DNA of 64,000 nt from Candidatus Rhodoferax odensensis (GTDB lineage: Bacteria > Pseudomonadota > Gammaproteobacteria > Burkholderiales > Burkholderiaceae_C): contig JADKDJ010000003.1 in assembly GCA_016718405.1 (NCBI GenBank), positions 186,001 through 250,000 on the forward strand. Direction: 5' to 3'. Every line of letters begins with the position of its first letter. The stretch's first letter is position 1. Of the stretch, positions 24,820-33,708 are shown one piece after another. The position numbers were made by a program, and so were the translations under genes. The notes beneath the pieces were generated by a model that searched no databases, was not told the origin of the DNA, and saw nothing but the letters and a program-made list of their open reading frames with translations.

Positions 24820-25253
24820 GGTGTTTGCCTGGCCAACAACACCAGCATGACCACCAAGGGCAGGTTCTTGGTCAACGGGCCCAGCGGGTGCAACCAAAGT
24901 TCGGGCAGCAGTGCGGTCGCCACCAGTGTCATCAGCAGCGTGGCCGCCAACGCGGCCAGGTAGGTCAGGCGCGCGGGCTTGAAGCACATCGCCAAGCCGA
25001 GCAAGGCGTCCAGGCTGGCGCCAACCCAAACCAGCGCGGCGATGGTAAGGGGGTCGCGCAAACCAGCACTGTGCAGCAAGGCCGTGCTTTGCCCGTCGCG
25101 CTCCCAGATACTGACCACAGCCGACGTCAGCCATACCCACACCAGACTACAGCGCAGCAGTTCAGTGCTGAATCGGTCCAAGCTCACTGGAGAACCTTCG
25201 CCCTGACGGGCTGCGGTGCGAGCTTGCTTGAGGCGGCTCGGCGCGGCATTCAT
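24816..25253 (-). CDS. DoxX-like membrane protein
   Basis: A 145-residue protein with four predicted membrane helices after a basic cytoplasmic N-terminus. 'LRCSLVWVWLTSAVVSIWE' and 'LVWVGASLDALLGLAMCFKP' resemble the DoxX_3-type proteins that accompany saccharopine-dehydrogenase-like genes. It overlaps both neighbours by four bases. Such proteins are proposed membrane redox or transport helpers; no activity can be read here. Confidence 0.75.
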   Translation of the reverse strand: MNAAPSRLKQARTAARQGEGSPVSLDRFSTELLRCSLVWVWLTSAVVSIWERDGQSTALLHSAGLRDPLTIAALVWVGASLDALLGLAMCFKPARLTYLAALAATLLMTLVATALLPELWLHPLGPLTKNLPLVVMLVLLARQTP

Positions 25254-26392
25254 GCGATGACCCTTGGGTTGTTTGGCTCGGCCTGTGCTGTCTCATCACG
25301 GATGTCGGTCACCATGCCCCAGCGGGCGAGTTCGGGCTCGAACTCTGACAGCGCAAGCAGGCCCACGGCGGTCATGGCACCGTGCGGCAAGTTGCCAGCG
25401 CCAGCCAGCCGTCGTGCCAACAAGATGGCGGCCATGCACGGAATCTGCGGGCCATGATCGTGGTCGGCAGCGATGTGCCAGGCGCGGCGCACCAAGTGCC
25501 CCGTCGCATCGAGCCCCTGCACCCGCAGCACCATGCCGCCCAAGTGCGAGCCCAAAAGGTCCAGTATGGGCGCAAGGGTGTGCAGTGGTCCCGCCAACAT
25601 CGCGGGCCGCGCCAACAATCCCCATGCCCGCAACCGCGCCAGCAGCGCAAAGACGCGCTGGGTCAGCCCCACTTCCAATCCTGCGCGAAACATCACCTCC
25701 TGGCGCACGTGGTAGTGCGCGGGGAACAACTCCAGGTCGGGGATGTCGCACAGCGCGCCACGGCGCGGGCGCAGGCGCGCAAAGTGCACCCAGGTCGGCG
25801 CAGCCCACCCCCGCAGCGCTTGCCACTGGCCTTGGCGCAAGACCTGGATCGGCTCGCCACAGTAGTTCAGCACGGCGGCCAATGTCGCCCGTCCGCGCGG
25901 GGCGGTTTGTGCTGGCGCAATGCAGATGTCGATGCTGTCAATGCGCTGCCAACGAGCACAAAGCTGATCGACCACCGCCGAGGACAAGGCTGGTACCGTG
26001 CTGGCGCCACTGACGGCGCTGCGCTGCGCGTCGCGAAACGCTGCGTCCATGGCCGGTGCAAAGTCGCACACAAAGCGACGGCCATCGGCCAGATCAATGT
26101 AGTGTGCGCCGGCTGCTGCGGCGGCATGAGCCACGCCATAGTCTTGCTGCTGGAACGGCCCTGCGGTGTGGATCACCAATTGCACGCCAAGCTGGCGCAG
26201 TTGGCGCGCCAGCTCAGGCGCCGAAAGGTCAAGCCCCAAGCCCTGGGCGCGGCCGCCGAGTTGTGCCGCCAAGGCTTGCGCACGCTGAGCGTCGCGCCCG
26301 GCTATCAGCAGTTCGATGTTGATCTCACCAGCCAGCGCGCGGGCAATGCGCTGGCCGAAGTTGCCGTAGCCACCCAAGATCAAGGTTCTCAA
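25250..26392 (-). CDS. Saccharopine dehydrogenase-like NAD(P)-binding protein
   Basis: About 380 residues. 'TLILGGYGNFGQRIARALAG' is the N-terminal NAD(P) Rossmann motif, and 'HTAGPFQQQDYGVAHAAAAAGAHYIDLADGRRFV' is the hallmark of the saccharopine dehydrogenase/trans-acting enoyl-reductase-like group. The start is best taken as TTG at 26392, with GGAG five bases upstream; a longer frame up to 26602 overlaps the DAO gene and lacks resemblance. It heads the three-gene unit with the DoxX-like and DUF2269 proteins, a combination that suggests a membrane-linked oxidoreductase, not lysine metabolism. Confidence 0.8.
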   Translation of the reverse strand: MRTLILGGYGNFGQRIARALAGEINIELLIAGRDAQRAQALAAQLGGRAQGLGLDLSAPELARQLRQLGVQLVIHTAGPFQQQDYGVAHAAAAAGAHYIDLADGRRFVCDFAPAMDAAFRDAQRSAVSGASTVPALSSAVVDQLCARWQRIDSIDICIAPAQTAPRGRATLAAVLNYCGEPIQVLRQGQWQALRGWAAPTWVHFARLRPRRGALCDIPDLELFPAHYHVRQEVMFRAGLEVGLTQRVFALLARLRAWGLLARPAMLAGPLHTLAPILDLLGSHLGGMVLRVQGLDATGHLVRRAWHIAADHDHGPQIPCMAAILLARRLAGAGNLPHGAMTAVGLLALSEFEPELARWGMVTDIRDETAQAEPNNPRVIA

Positions 26393-26438
26393 GCGCTCTC
26401 CACTGGGTGATCGGACATTGGGAAAGACTGTCAGACGC

Positions 26439-27629
26439 TTAAACCACGTTGATTTCACGCAGCGGCTGGTGCGCCAGCACGCGGCGCCAGCCGAACGCGG
26501 ACAAGTCGAGGGTGCGGTACTGACCAAAGCAGACCAGCTCGGCCAACGCCCGTCCGACCGCAGGCGCGTGCTGCAGTCCGTGGCCGCTAAAGCCATTGGC
26601 AAACAGCATATTGTCCAGCTCGGGGTGGGCGCCCAAAATCACGTTGTGGTCCAGGGTGTTGACGTCGTAGTGCCCGGCCCAGGCGTTGTGCAGACGCAGC
26701 GCCTCAAAGCCCGGCACGCGCGCGGCCAGCGTGGGCCACAGCAGTTCGTCGAACAGCTCGTGCCGCACCTCGAAGTCCAGACACGGTGGGTCCTGCTCGG
26801 GCGGTGGTGACACCCCGCAAATGAAGCCCTTGCCCTCGGGCCGAAACCACACCCCGCTGGGGTCGATCACCAGCGGGCAGCCAGGAGCCGTCTCGCTGGA
26901 AGTAAAGTAGAACACGCAGCGCTTGCGGGCCTGCACTGGCAGCGTCAGCCCCGCGCACTGCGCCAAGGCCGTGGCACCGGTGCCCGCAGCGTTGATAAGC
27001 ATGCCGCAACGCACCGTGCTGCCATCGGCCAGTTGTACCGACTGCACCGCCTGGGCGCCGCGCTGTACCCCCACCACCTTGGCCTGAAGGTAACGGGCAC
27101 CGAGCGCGATGGCCTTGCGCCGCAGGGCGTGCATCAGCGCATGCGCGTCGAGCCAACCTTCGCCCGACTGGCCCAGCGAGGCCAGACTGAGGTCCGTGCT
27201 GTTGATCCACGCAAAACGCTGCTGCAACTGAGCGGGGCTGAGCATGGCCACGTCCACCGCCAAGCTGCGCTGCAAAGCGTGGTTGGCCTCAAGAATGGCC
27301 TGCCCGGCCTGCGTGGCCAAGAACAGGTAACCGCCTTCATGAAACCCAAGCTCGGGTGAGAGGCCATCAACCGCCAGAAGCTGCGCGGCCTGGCGCACGA
27401 AGTCTGTGCCAAACTGCGACATACGAATGTTCTCGGGCGTGGAGAACTGGTGGCGAATGGAAGCCGCTGACCGCGTGGTGGCGCAGTGTTGGTAACTGGG
27501 GTCTTGCTCCAGCACAAGTACCGATCCCTGAAAGTCGCGCTGGGCTGCCAGAAAGTACGCCGCCGCGCTGCCGACAACGGCACCCCCCACGATCACGACA
27601 TCGGCGCTGTAAGAAGTCGGGCTGTTCAT
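26439..27629 (-). CDS. FAD-dependent oxidoreductase, DAO (glycine/D-amino acid oxidase) family
   Basis: A 396-residue flavoprotein. 'DVVIVGGAVVGSAAAYFLA' is the FAD Rossmann motif at residues 10-28, 'ATTRSAASIRHQFSTPENIRM' and the C-terminal 'ANGFSGHGLQHAPAVGRALAELV' are DAO-family blocks (the latter binds the FAD and shapes the active site). No signal peptide. It is 46 bases upstream of the saccharopine-dehydrogenase-like gene on the same strand. The family oxidises amines and amino acids such as sarcosine, glycine or opines; the substrate is not evident. Confidence 0.88.
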   Translation of the reverse strand: MNSPTSYSADVVIVGGAVVGSAAAYFLAAQRDFQGSVLVLEQDPSYQHCATTRSAASIRHQFSTPENIRMSQFGTDFVRQAAQLLAVDGLSPELGFHEGGYLFLATQAGQAILEANHALQRSLAVDVAMLSPAQLQQRFAWINSTDLSLASLGQSGEGWLDAHALMHALRRKAIALGARYLQAKVVGVQRGAQAVQSVQLADGSTVRCGMLINAAGTGATALAQCAGLTLPVQARKRCVFYFTSSETAPGCPLVIDPSGVWFRPEGKGFICGVSPPPEQDPPCLDFEVRHELFDELLWPTLAARVPGFEALRLHNAWAGHYDVNTLDHNVILGAHPELDNMLFANGFSGHGLQHAPAVGRALAELVCFGQYRTLDLSAFGWRRVLAHQPLREINVV

Positions 27630-27926
27630 TCGAGGTGATGGGTGCGGCTGTGGTCCCCATCATAGAAGCTTGCTTGACGGCCAACACCACATGCCTTGGG
27701 TGACGGCGCACGGTACACCGGCGCCGGTGGGCGCACACCACCCGGTGCGATACCGATCGTGCGCTGCACCACGCGCCGGACGCCCTGCGTGTCCTGTCGT
27801 GGCGCTTACGTCCACCTACGCACATTCACGTACTAGGGTTTTCCCGTGCAGGGGTCTACAATCCGACACCCAATCGAAGCTGGCGGGCTGGTCCTTCGAC
27901 CATACTGATCACAGCAGGAGACAACC

Positions 27927-30236
27927 ATGCCCGAGATAAGCACCAACAACGACGAGAAGCGCGCCGAACTGCGCCGCGCCGCGCTGGAGTACCACGAGTT
28001 TCCCACCCCCGGCAAGATCGCCATCGCTGCCACCAAACAGCTGGTCAATCAGCACGACCTGGCGCTGGCCTATTCGCCAGGAGTGGCCGCGCCATGCGAG
28101 GAAATCGTCAAAGACCCCAATAACGCGTTCAAGTACACCAGCCGGGGCAACCTGGTCGCGGTCATCACCAATGGCACGGCGGTGTTGGGTCTGGGCGACA
28201 TCGGGCCGCTGGCGGCCAAGCCGGTGATGGAAGGCAAGGGCGTGCTGTTCAAGAAGTTCGCCGGCATTGACGTGTTCGACATTGAGATCAACGAGAAGCA
28301 CGATCTGGACAAGCTGGTCGACATCATCGCCTCTCTGGAGCCGACCTTTGGCGGCATCAACCTGGAAGACATCAAGGCGCCCGACTGCTTTTACGTCGAG
28401 CGCAAATTGCGCGAGCGCATGAACATTCCGGTTTTTCACGACGACCAGCACGGCACCGCGATTGTGGTGGGTGCCGCCATGCTCAACGGCCTCAAGGTTG
28501 TGGGCAAAGACCCCAAGAAGATCAAACTGGTGACTTCTGGCGCCGGTGCCGCTGCCTTGGCTTGCCTGGGCTTGCTGGTCAAGCTGGGCATTCCCCGTGA
28601 GAACATTTTTGTCACCGATCTGGCGGGCGTCGTTTACGAGGGGCGCACCGAGCTGATGGACGAGGACAAGATTGTCTTTGCTCAGAAGACCTCGGCACGG
28701 ACGCTGCGCGAGGTGATCGAAGGCGCCGACGTGTTCCTTGGACTGTCGGCTGGCGGAGTACTCAAAGCCGACATGGTCAAGACGATGGCACCCAAGCCAC
28801 TGATCTTTGCGCTGGCCAACCCGACGCCTGAAATCCTGCCCGAAGAAGTCAAAGCCGTGCGCGACGACGCTGTGATGGCCACCGGACGTTCGGACTACCC
28901 GAATCAGGTCAACAACGTCCTGTGTTTTCCCTACATTTTTCGCGGTGCGCTGGACGCCGGCGCCTCGACCATCACGCTGGAGATGGAAATCGCGGCAGTG
29001 CACGCCATTGCCGAGCTGGCGCAGGCCGAGCAAAGTGAAGTTGTCGCGGCGGCCTACTCGGGGGAACAACTGGCTTTTGGCGCGGAGTACCTGATTCCCA
29101 AGCCGTTTGACCCGCGGCTGATGATGAAGATCGCCCCGGCGGTAGCCAAAGCGGCGGCGGACAGCGGCGTGGCTCTGCGGCCCATTGGCGATCTGCAAGC
29201 CTACCGTGACAAGTTGCAGACTTTTGTCTACGCCTCCGGCACCACCATGAAGCCGATCTTCACAGCGGCCAAGAAGGCGCTCAAGAAACGCGTGGCGTAC
29301 GCCGAGGGCGAGGAAGAGCGCGTGCTGCGCGCAGCCCAGATCGTGGTTGATGAGGGTCTGGCACGCCCAACCTTGGTCGGACGCCCAACCGTGATTGCGC
29401 AGCGCATTGAGAAGTTTGGCCTGCGCCTGAAGGAAGAACTCGACTACGACGTGGTCAACGTTGAGCAGGACCACCGTTACCGGCAGTTCTGGCAAACCTA
29501 CCACCGTATGACCGAACGCAAGGGCATGACGGCCCAGGTCGCCAAGATCGAGATGCGCCGCCGCCTGACGCTGATCAGCGCCATGCTGCTGCACAACGGT
29601 GATGTGGACGGCATGATTTGTGGCACCTGGGGTACCACCGCTCTACATCTGCAGTACATTGAGCAGGTGATCGGCAAGCGGCCGGGGGTGCACACCTACG
29701 CCTGCATGAACGGACTGATGCTGCCTAACCGGCAGGTATTCCTGGTCGACACCCACGTGAACTACGACCCGACTGCGCCCGAGCTGGCCGACATTGCCGT
29801 CATGGCAGCCGAGGAAATGATGCGCTTCGGTATTCGTCCCAAAGCGGCTCTGTTGTCACATTCGAACTTCGGCAGCAGCAACCAGCCCAGCGCCGTCAAG
29901 ATGCGCCAGACCCTGGAGCTGCTGCAACAACAAGCGCCGTGGCTGGAAGTCGACGGCGAGATGCATGGCGACGTCGCGCTCGATGGCGACGCGCGTGCCC
30001 AGTTGATGCCTCGCAGCACCCTCGCCGGTGACGCCAATTTGCTGGTGTTACCCAATATCGACGCAGCCAACATTGCCTACAACCTGCTGAAAACCGCAGC
30101 GGGCGGCAACATCGCCATCGGCCCAGTGCTGCTGGGAGCGGCCAAACCGGTGCATATCCTGACCGCCAGCACAACCGTCCGACGAATCGTCAATATGACG
30201 GCGTTGACGGTCGCTGACGCAAACGCCACCAGGTGA
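27927..30236 (+). CDS. maeB: NADP-dependent malic enzyme with phosphotransacetylase-like C-terminal domain
   Basis: A 769-residue two-domain enzyme of the MaeB type. The malic enzyme half covers residues 1-425: 'LALAYSPGVAAPCEEIV', 'DIKAPDCFYVERKLRERMNIPVFHDDQHGTAIV' with the metal-binding Asp-Asp, and the NAD(P) motif 'VTSGAGAAALACLGLL'. Residues 430-769 are a PTA_PTB-like domain ('KKALKKRVAYAEGEEERVLRAAQIVVDEGLARPTLVG'), which in MaeB is regulatory, responding to acetyl-CoA, and not catalytic. AGGAG precedes the ATG. It decarboxylates malate to pyruvate with NADPH formation. Confidence 0.96.
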   Translation: MPEISTNNDEKRAELRRAALEYHEFPTPGKIAIAATKQLVNQHDLALAYSPGVAAPCEEIVKDPNNAFKYTSRGNLVAVITNGTAVLGLGDIGPLAAKPVMEGKGVLFKKFAGIDVFDIEINEKHDLDKLVDIIASLEPTFGGINLEDIKAPDCFYVERKLRERMNIPVFHDDQHGTAIVVGAAMLNGLKVVGKDPKKIKLVTSGAGAAALACLGLLVKLGIPRENIFVTDLAGVVYEGRTELMDEDKIVFAQKTSARTLREVIEGADVFLGLSAGGVLKADMVKTMAPKPLIFALANPTPEILPEEVKAVRDDAVMATGRSDYPNQVNNVLCFPYIFRGALDAGASTITLEMEIAAVHAIAELAQAEQSEVVAAAYSGEQLAFGAEYLIPKPFDPRLMMKIAPAVAKAAADSGVALRPIGDLQAYRDKLQTFVYASGTTMKPIFTAAKKALKKRVAYAEGEEERVLRAAQIVVDEGLARPTLVGRPTVIAQRIEKFGLRLKEELDYDVVNVEQDHRYRQFWQTYHRMTERKGMTAQVAKIEMRRRLTLISAMLLHNGDVDGMICGTWGTTALHLQYIEQVIGKRPGVHTYACMNGLMLPNRQVFLVDTHVNYDPTAPELADIAVMAAEEMMRFGIRPKAALLSHSNFGSSNQPSAVKMRQTLELLQQQAPWLEVDGEMHGDVALDGDARAQLMPRSTLAGDANLLVLPNIDAANIAYNLLKTAAGGNIAIGPVLLGAAKPVHILTASTTVRRIVNMTALTVADANATR

Positions 30237-30355
30237 GCATATTTCGGAGAGCAAGCGCAAACTTTAATCGCGGCAAACCTGTTTGGAATTGCCTAAATTT
30301 TGGGCAAGCCCTTGCGTTTTCCGTCCAAATACGCGACACTACTCTGCTTGAAATT

Positions 30356-30371
30356 TCCGGGTTAACCCGGA
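30356..30371. promoter_or_regulatory. Perfect 16-bp palindrome ahead of the secreted RNase gene
   Basis: TCCGGGTTAACCCGGA sits about 20 bases before the RNase start, just ahead of the ribosome site. It could be a repressor site or, as RNA, a small hairpin that limits translation. No regulator gene is adjacent. Confidence 0.5.
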
Positions 30372-30392
30372 GTGTTTTAGGAAATGATTGTC

Positions 30393-30788
30393 ATGTCGTG
30401 CGCGCGGGAGAACAAGGTCACAGGCCTGAAGTTAGTGCTTACCGGCTTACTGCTTGCCGTTGCGTCAATCCTGTTCCCGGTGCATGCCAAGGAGTCGAGC
30501 AGTTCCACGGTGGCATTGACCGATTTGCCCGTGCAGGGACAACAAACCTACGCCCTGATTTTGCGGGGCGGTCCGTTCGAATTTGAAAAAGATGGGGTGG
30601 TGTTCGGCAATCGGGAACGTTTGCTGCCCAACCACAAACGAGGTTATTACAGAGAGTACACCGTCAAAACACCGGGGTCGCGCAATCGCGGTCAGCGGCG
30701 CATCGTCTGCGGCGGCGTACCCCGCACACCTGACACCTGTTACTACACCGCAGATCACTACGCGAGCTTCCGCAAGATTCTGCCCTGA
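30393..30788 (+). CDS. Secreted guanyl-specific ribonuclease (barnase/RNase Sa-like)
   Basis: About 131 residues with a signal peptide (hydrophobic at residues 11-30, ending near 'VHA'). The mature domain has the N1/T1-type RNase pattern: 'FGNRERLLPNHKRGYYREYTVKTPG' contains the catalytic Glu (YREYTV), 'NRGQRRIV' the catalytic Arg, and 'YYTADHYASF' the general-acid His. ATG at 30393 is chosen because TTTAGGA lies nine bases upstream; another ATG at 30384 is too close to it. A barstar-family gene follows within 32 bases, as expected for this RNase type. It is a small extracellular or periplasmic RNA-degrading enzyme. Confidence 0.9.
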   Translation: MSCARENKVTGLKLVLTGLLLAVASILFPVHAKESSSSTVALTDLPVQGQQTYALILRGGPFEFEKDGVVFGNRERLLPNHKRGYYREYTVKTPGSRNRGQRRIVCGGVPRTPDTCYYTADHYASFRKILP

Positions 30789-30820
30789 TTTTTTGCATCA
30801 CTATGGAAAGAGAAGCGGGA

Positions 30821-31222
30821 ATGGATATGCCACTTCGAACCGTTAGAACCAATATCGTCCAGTCGATCCGCGCCTTCCGGGTGCAGGAGCTGCAGGACGC
30901 CGCCCAAAGCCTGGGTCAACATTTTCTGTACGCCAATTTGGCCAATGCGCAGACCAAGCAGGACGTGCTCGACTTGATTGGTCAGCAGTTCATGCTGCCA
31001 ACGCAAGGCGGCAAGAATTTCGACGCCTTGTATGACAGCATCACCGACCCGCTGCACAAGTCGGGTCCGCAGCCTGGCTTTGTTGCCGTGCTGGAACACA
31101 TCCCGGCCAACGCCAAGTTTGACAAGGAGGCGCGCGAGCAATTGCTCGACATCTTCCGGGATGCGGCTGACTATTGGGCCGACCGGAAGATACCGTTTCG
31201 GTGCTTCTATTCTTTTCTGTAG
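30821..31222 (+). CDS. Barstar-family ribonuclease inhibitor
   Basis: About 133 residues, no signal peptide. 'FLYANLANAQTKQDVLDLIGQQFMLPTQGGKNFDALYDSITD' is the core barstar pattern (helix, QFxxP, NFDALYDSL-like segment, the surface that plugs the RNase active site). It ends 'IPFRCFYSF'. ATG at 30821 has AGAAGCGGGA upstream; an ATG 18 bases earlier lacks a site. Cytoplasmic inhibitor that protects the producer from the RNase encoded just upstream before its export. Confidence 0.9.
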   Translation: MDMPLRTVRTNIVQSIRAFRVQELQDAAQSLGQHFLYANLANAQTKQDVLDLIGQQFMLPTQGGKNFDALYDSITDPLHKSGPQPGFVAVLEHIPANAKFDKEAREQLLDIFRDAADYWADRKIPFRCFYSFL

Positions 31223-31256
31223 CCCGTTCTGCACAAACCAGCCAAGCAGAACGGGC
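31222..31256 (+). terminator. Strong hairpin after the barstar gene
   Basis: GCCCGTTCTGC and GCAGAACGGGC form an 11-bp perfect stem with a 13-base loop, beginning at the stop codon. No T-tract follows, so it may end transcription only in part or act to stabilise the mRNA. Confidence 0.5.
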
Positions 31257-31470
31257 GAACGAGGCAAAGAGCGATATCGGCAACGCAGCTGCCATGTCAG
31301 GGATTGAACTAACCAGCGATAGTGGCGAAAAGATGCCTACCGACAAGCTGTTGGATGTGTCGCCCTTGGCACTGCGTATGAGCAGCCCTTTCAATGCAGG
31401 GTACTGGTTGACTGCAGCCTGATCGCTTGGCGCGCAACTGGCGCAACGCGGCCCATCGCGAGATCACCAA

Positions 31471-32265
31471 TCAGCGATGGGGCCCGAGCTCTGCAGCTAG
31501 CTGTACAAACTGCGCGACCGGCACTTCTTCGGCGCGACGCTGCACGTCAAAGCTCCCGTCATAGGCGCGTTGCGACAACCATTGCCCAAGAGTGTGGCGC
31601 ATCAATTTCCGACGCTGGCTGAACGCCACCTGCACGATTTCACTCAACACCTCGATATGGATCGGCTGCACAACTTCGCGCGGCACCATCCGAACCACCG
31701 CGCTGTCGACCCTAGGCGCAGGGCTGAAACTCTCGGGCGGCACGAACAGTACGTTCTCCATGGCGTAGCGGTACTGCAGCATGACGCTCAGGCGTCCGTA
31801 GGCTGAGCTTGCCGGCATGGCCACCATCCGGTCGATGACTTCCTTTTGCAGCATGAAATGCTGATCCTCGATCAGATCCACATAGCGCAGCAGGTGGAAC
31901 AGGATCGGCGTCGAGATGTTGTAGGGCAGATTCCCAACCACACGCAATCGCTCGGATAAATTGGCGCCGAGTTGCTTGACGCCCGAGGCAGGCAGCAACT
32001 GCGCGAAGTCGACCTTGAGAACATCGGCTTCAATGACCGTCAGCTGTGCATTGGCGCGCAGGCGCTGCGCCAAGTCACGGTCCAATTCGATCACCGTCAG
32101 GTGCCCGAGCCGCTCGACCAGTGGCTGCGTCAGTGCTGAGAGGCCGGGCCCGATCTCGACCATCAGTTGGCCGGGACGTGGCGCGATGGACGAGACAATG
32201 GCATCGATGATCCCGCCATCGGTCAGGAAGTGCTGGCCAAAGCGCTTGCGGGCAATGTGCTTCAC
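31471..32265 (-). CDS. rsmA: 16S rRNA dimethyladenosine transferase
   Basis: A 264-residue KsgA/RsmA. 'KHIARKRFGQHFLTDGGIIDAIV' is the N-terminal signature, 'MVEIGPGLSALTQPLVE' the SAM loop and 'VVGNLPYNISTPILFHL' the catalytic NLPY motif; it dimethylates two adenines near the 3' end of 16S rRNA. GTG at 32265 is preferred, with GGGAG five bases upstream and the usual N-terminus; the ATG 63 bases earlier gives a Cys/Pro-rich extension not seen in the family. It follows surA in the lptD-surA-rsmA order common in proteobacteria (pdxA is not present between them). Confidence 0.94.
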   Translation of the reverse strand: MKHIARKRFGQHFLTDGGIIDAIVSSIAPRPGQLMVEIGPGLSALTQPLVERLGHLTVIELDRDLAQRLRANAQLTVIEADVLKVDFAQLLPASGVKQLGANLSERLRVVGNLPYNISTPILFHLLRYVDLIEDQHFMLQKEVIDRMVAMPASSAYGRLSVMLQYRYAMENVLFVPPESFSPAPRVDSAVVRMVPREVVQPIHIEVLSEIVQVAFSQRRKLMRHTLGQWLSQRAYDGSFDVQRRAEEVPVAQFVQLAAELGPHR

Positions 32266-32337
32266 GTCAACTCCCGCCAGTGCAGTGGTCGCCAACGGTC
32301 CGCACCGCGGCGCGCACCCTGCCAACACCGGGCACCG

Positions 32338-33708
32338 TCACTGCGGCGGCTCACGCCGATCGACATAGGCTTTGCCGCGCACATCCTGTGCCCAGGTGAC
32401 ATAAGTCTCGTCGATCTTCTTCTCCCGCAGCATGCCGCGCACCAACTCGCGCTGCTCACGTTCGGTCAGGGTTGCATTGCGCCGCTCGGTCAGCTGAATG
32501 ATGTGCACACCAAAGCGTGAGATGAAGGGTTCGCTGATCTCGGCGACGCCAAGCCGGTTCATGACTTCTTCAAACTCCGGCACAAACTGGCCCGGATTGG
32601 CCCAGCCCAGATCACCCCCCTGGGCACCGCTGCCGTCCTGAGAATGCTCTCGCGCCATGGTCGCAAAATCTGCCTTGCCAGCCATGATGCGCGTGCGGAT
32701 CTCAAGCAGCTTCGCCAAGGCCTCCTTTTCAGTGAACTTGGGCGTCACCAGCAGCAAGATGTGCCGCGCCTGCGTCTGGGTGATGATGGTGGCGGGCATG
32801 CCCACCACACGGCGCTCAAGCACTTTGAGGACGTGAAACCCGGCACCTGAGCGCACGACACCCGAGATACCCCCCACCGGCAAGCCCTGCGTTGCCTCAA
32901 CGAACAGGGGTGGATAGCGCTCGGCCGTGCGCAAGCCAAACTGACCACCGCTGACACGATCGGGTGAGTCGGACAGCTCGCGCGCCAACAGCGCAAAGTC
33001 CTCGCCGGCACGTGCCCGACTCAGTACGCGCTCGGCTTTGGCTTGAAGTGCGGCCACTTGATCGGCGCTGGCACCGTCGGGAACCTTGACCAGGACTTGC
33101 GCCAAGTTGAACTGCTGCGCAGCAGGGTCCTTGTCGTTTAGCCGCTCGGCGATGTATTGATCGATCTCGAGATCGGATATGCGAACCCGCGCGTCGACGT
33201 CGCGCTCGCGCAGGCGAGTCAAATAGAGCTGGTCACGCAGCTCACGACGAAACTGAGTCACACTGGTCCCACTGGCCGCCAATTGACGCCGCAGGCCGGC
33301 CACGCTGAGCTGGTTTTGTTGCGCCACGGTTTGCTCGGCCTGGTCCACCGACGAGTCGTCGACCCGCATGCCGGTATCGACTGCGTGCTGGAGTTGTGCC
33401 CTTTCGTCGATCAAACGCTCAAGCACCTGCCGCTTGAGTTCGCCCATATCTGGCGCTTTGGGGTCTTGCTCCATCTGCGCGCGCAGGCGCATCGCCCGCA
33501 CATGCACCTCATTGTTGGTGATCGGCTCTGAATTCACCACCGCGACAATGAAGTCGGCGGGTCTCTGCTGTGTCGGCGCCACGACTGCCGGCGTGACTGT
33601 TCGATTCGCCGACGGGCGCAGGCCTTGCGCCTGCGTGCCCGGAACCAACAGGGCGGAAAGGGTGGCCACGCTCAAGGCCAGTGCGCGATAGGTCATGCTG
33701 GAAGTCAA
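32338..33708 (-). CDS. surA: Periplasmic peptidyl-prolyl isomerase and outer-membrane protein chaperone
   Basis: A 456-residue protein with a signal peptide ('ALALSVATLSALLVPGTQAQ'), an N-terminal chaperone domain ('FIVAVVNSEPITNNEVHVRAMRLRAQM', residues 50-200) and two parvulin PPIase domains: 'FNLAQVLVKVPDGAS' starts the first and 'TQTQARHILLLVTPKFTEKEALAKLLEIRTRI' the second, with 'DLGWANPGQFVPEFEEVM'. It escorts outer-membrane beta-barrel proteins across the periplasm. Its start overlaps the lptD stop by four bases, fitting that LptD is one of its clients. Confidence 0.95.
   Translation of the reverse strand: MTSSMTYRALALSVATLSALLVPGTQAQGLRPSANRTVTPAVVAPTQQRPADFIVAVVNSEPITNNEVHVRAMRLRAQMEQDPKAPDMGELKRQVLERLIDERAQLQHAVDTGMRVDDSSVDQAEQTVAQQNQLSVAGLRRQLAASGTSVTQFRRELRDQLYLTRLRERDVDARVRISDLEIDQYIAERLNDKDPAAQQFNLAQVLVKVPDGASADQVAALQAKAERVLSRARAGEDFALLARELSDSPDRVSGGQFGLRTAERYPPLFVEATQGLPVGGISGVVRSGAGFHVLKVLERRVVGMPATIITQTQARHILLLVTPKFTEKEALAKLLEIRTRIMAGKADFATMAREHSQDGSGAQGGDLGWANPGQFVPEFEEVMNRLGVAEISEPFISRFGVHIIQLTERRNATLTEREQRELVRGMLREKKIDETYVTWAQDVRGKAYVDRREPPQ

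Noticed and set aside
31294..31422. Short frame after the barstar gene (MSGIELTSDSG...)
   Set aside because: No ribosome site, no resemblance to a family, and it lies in the hairpin-containing gap before convergent rsmA.
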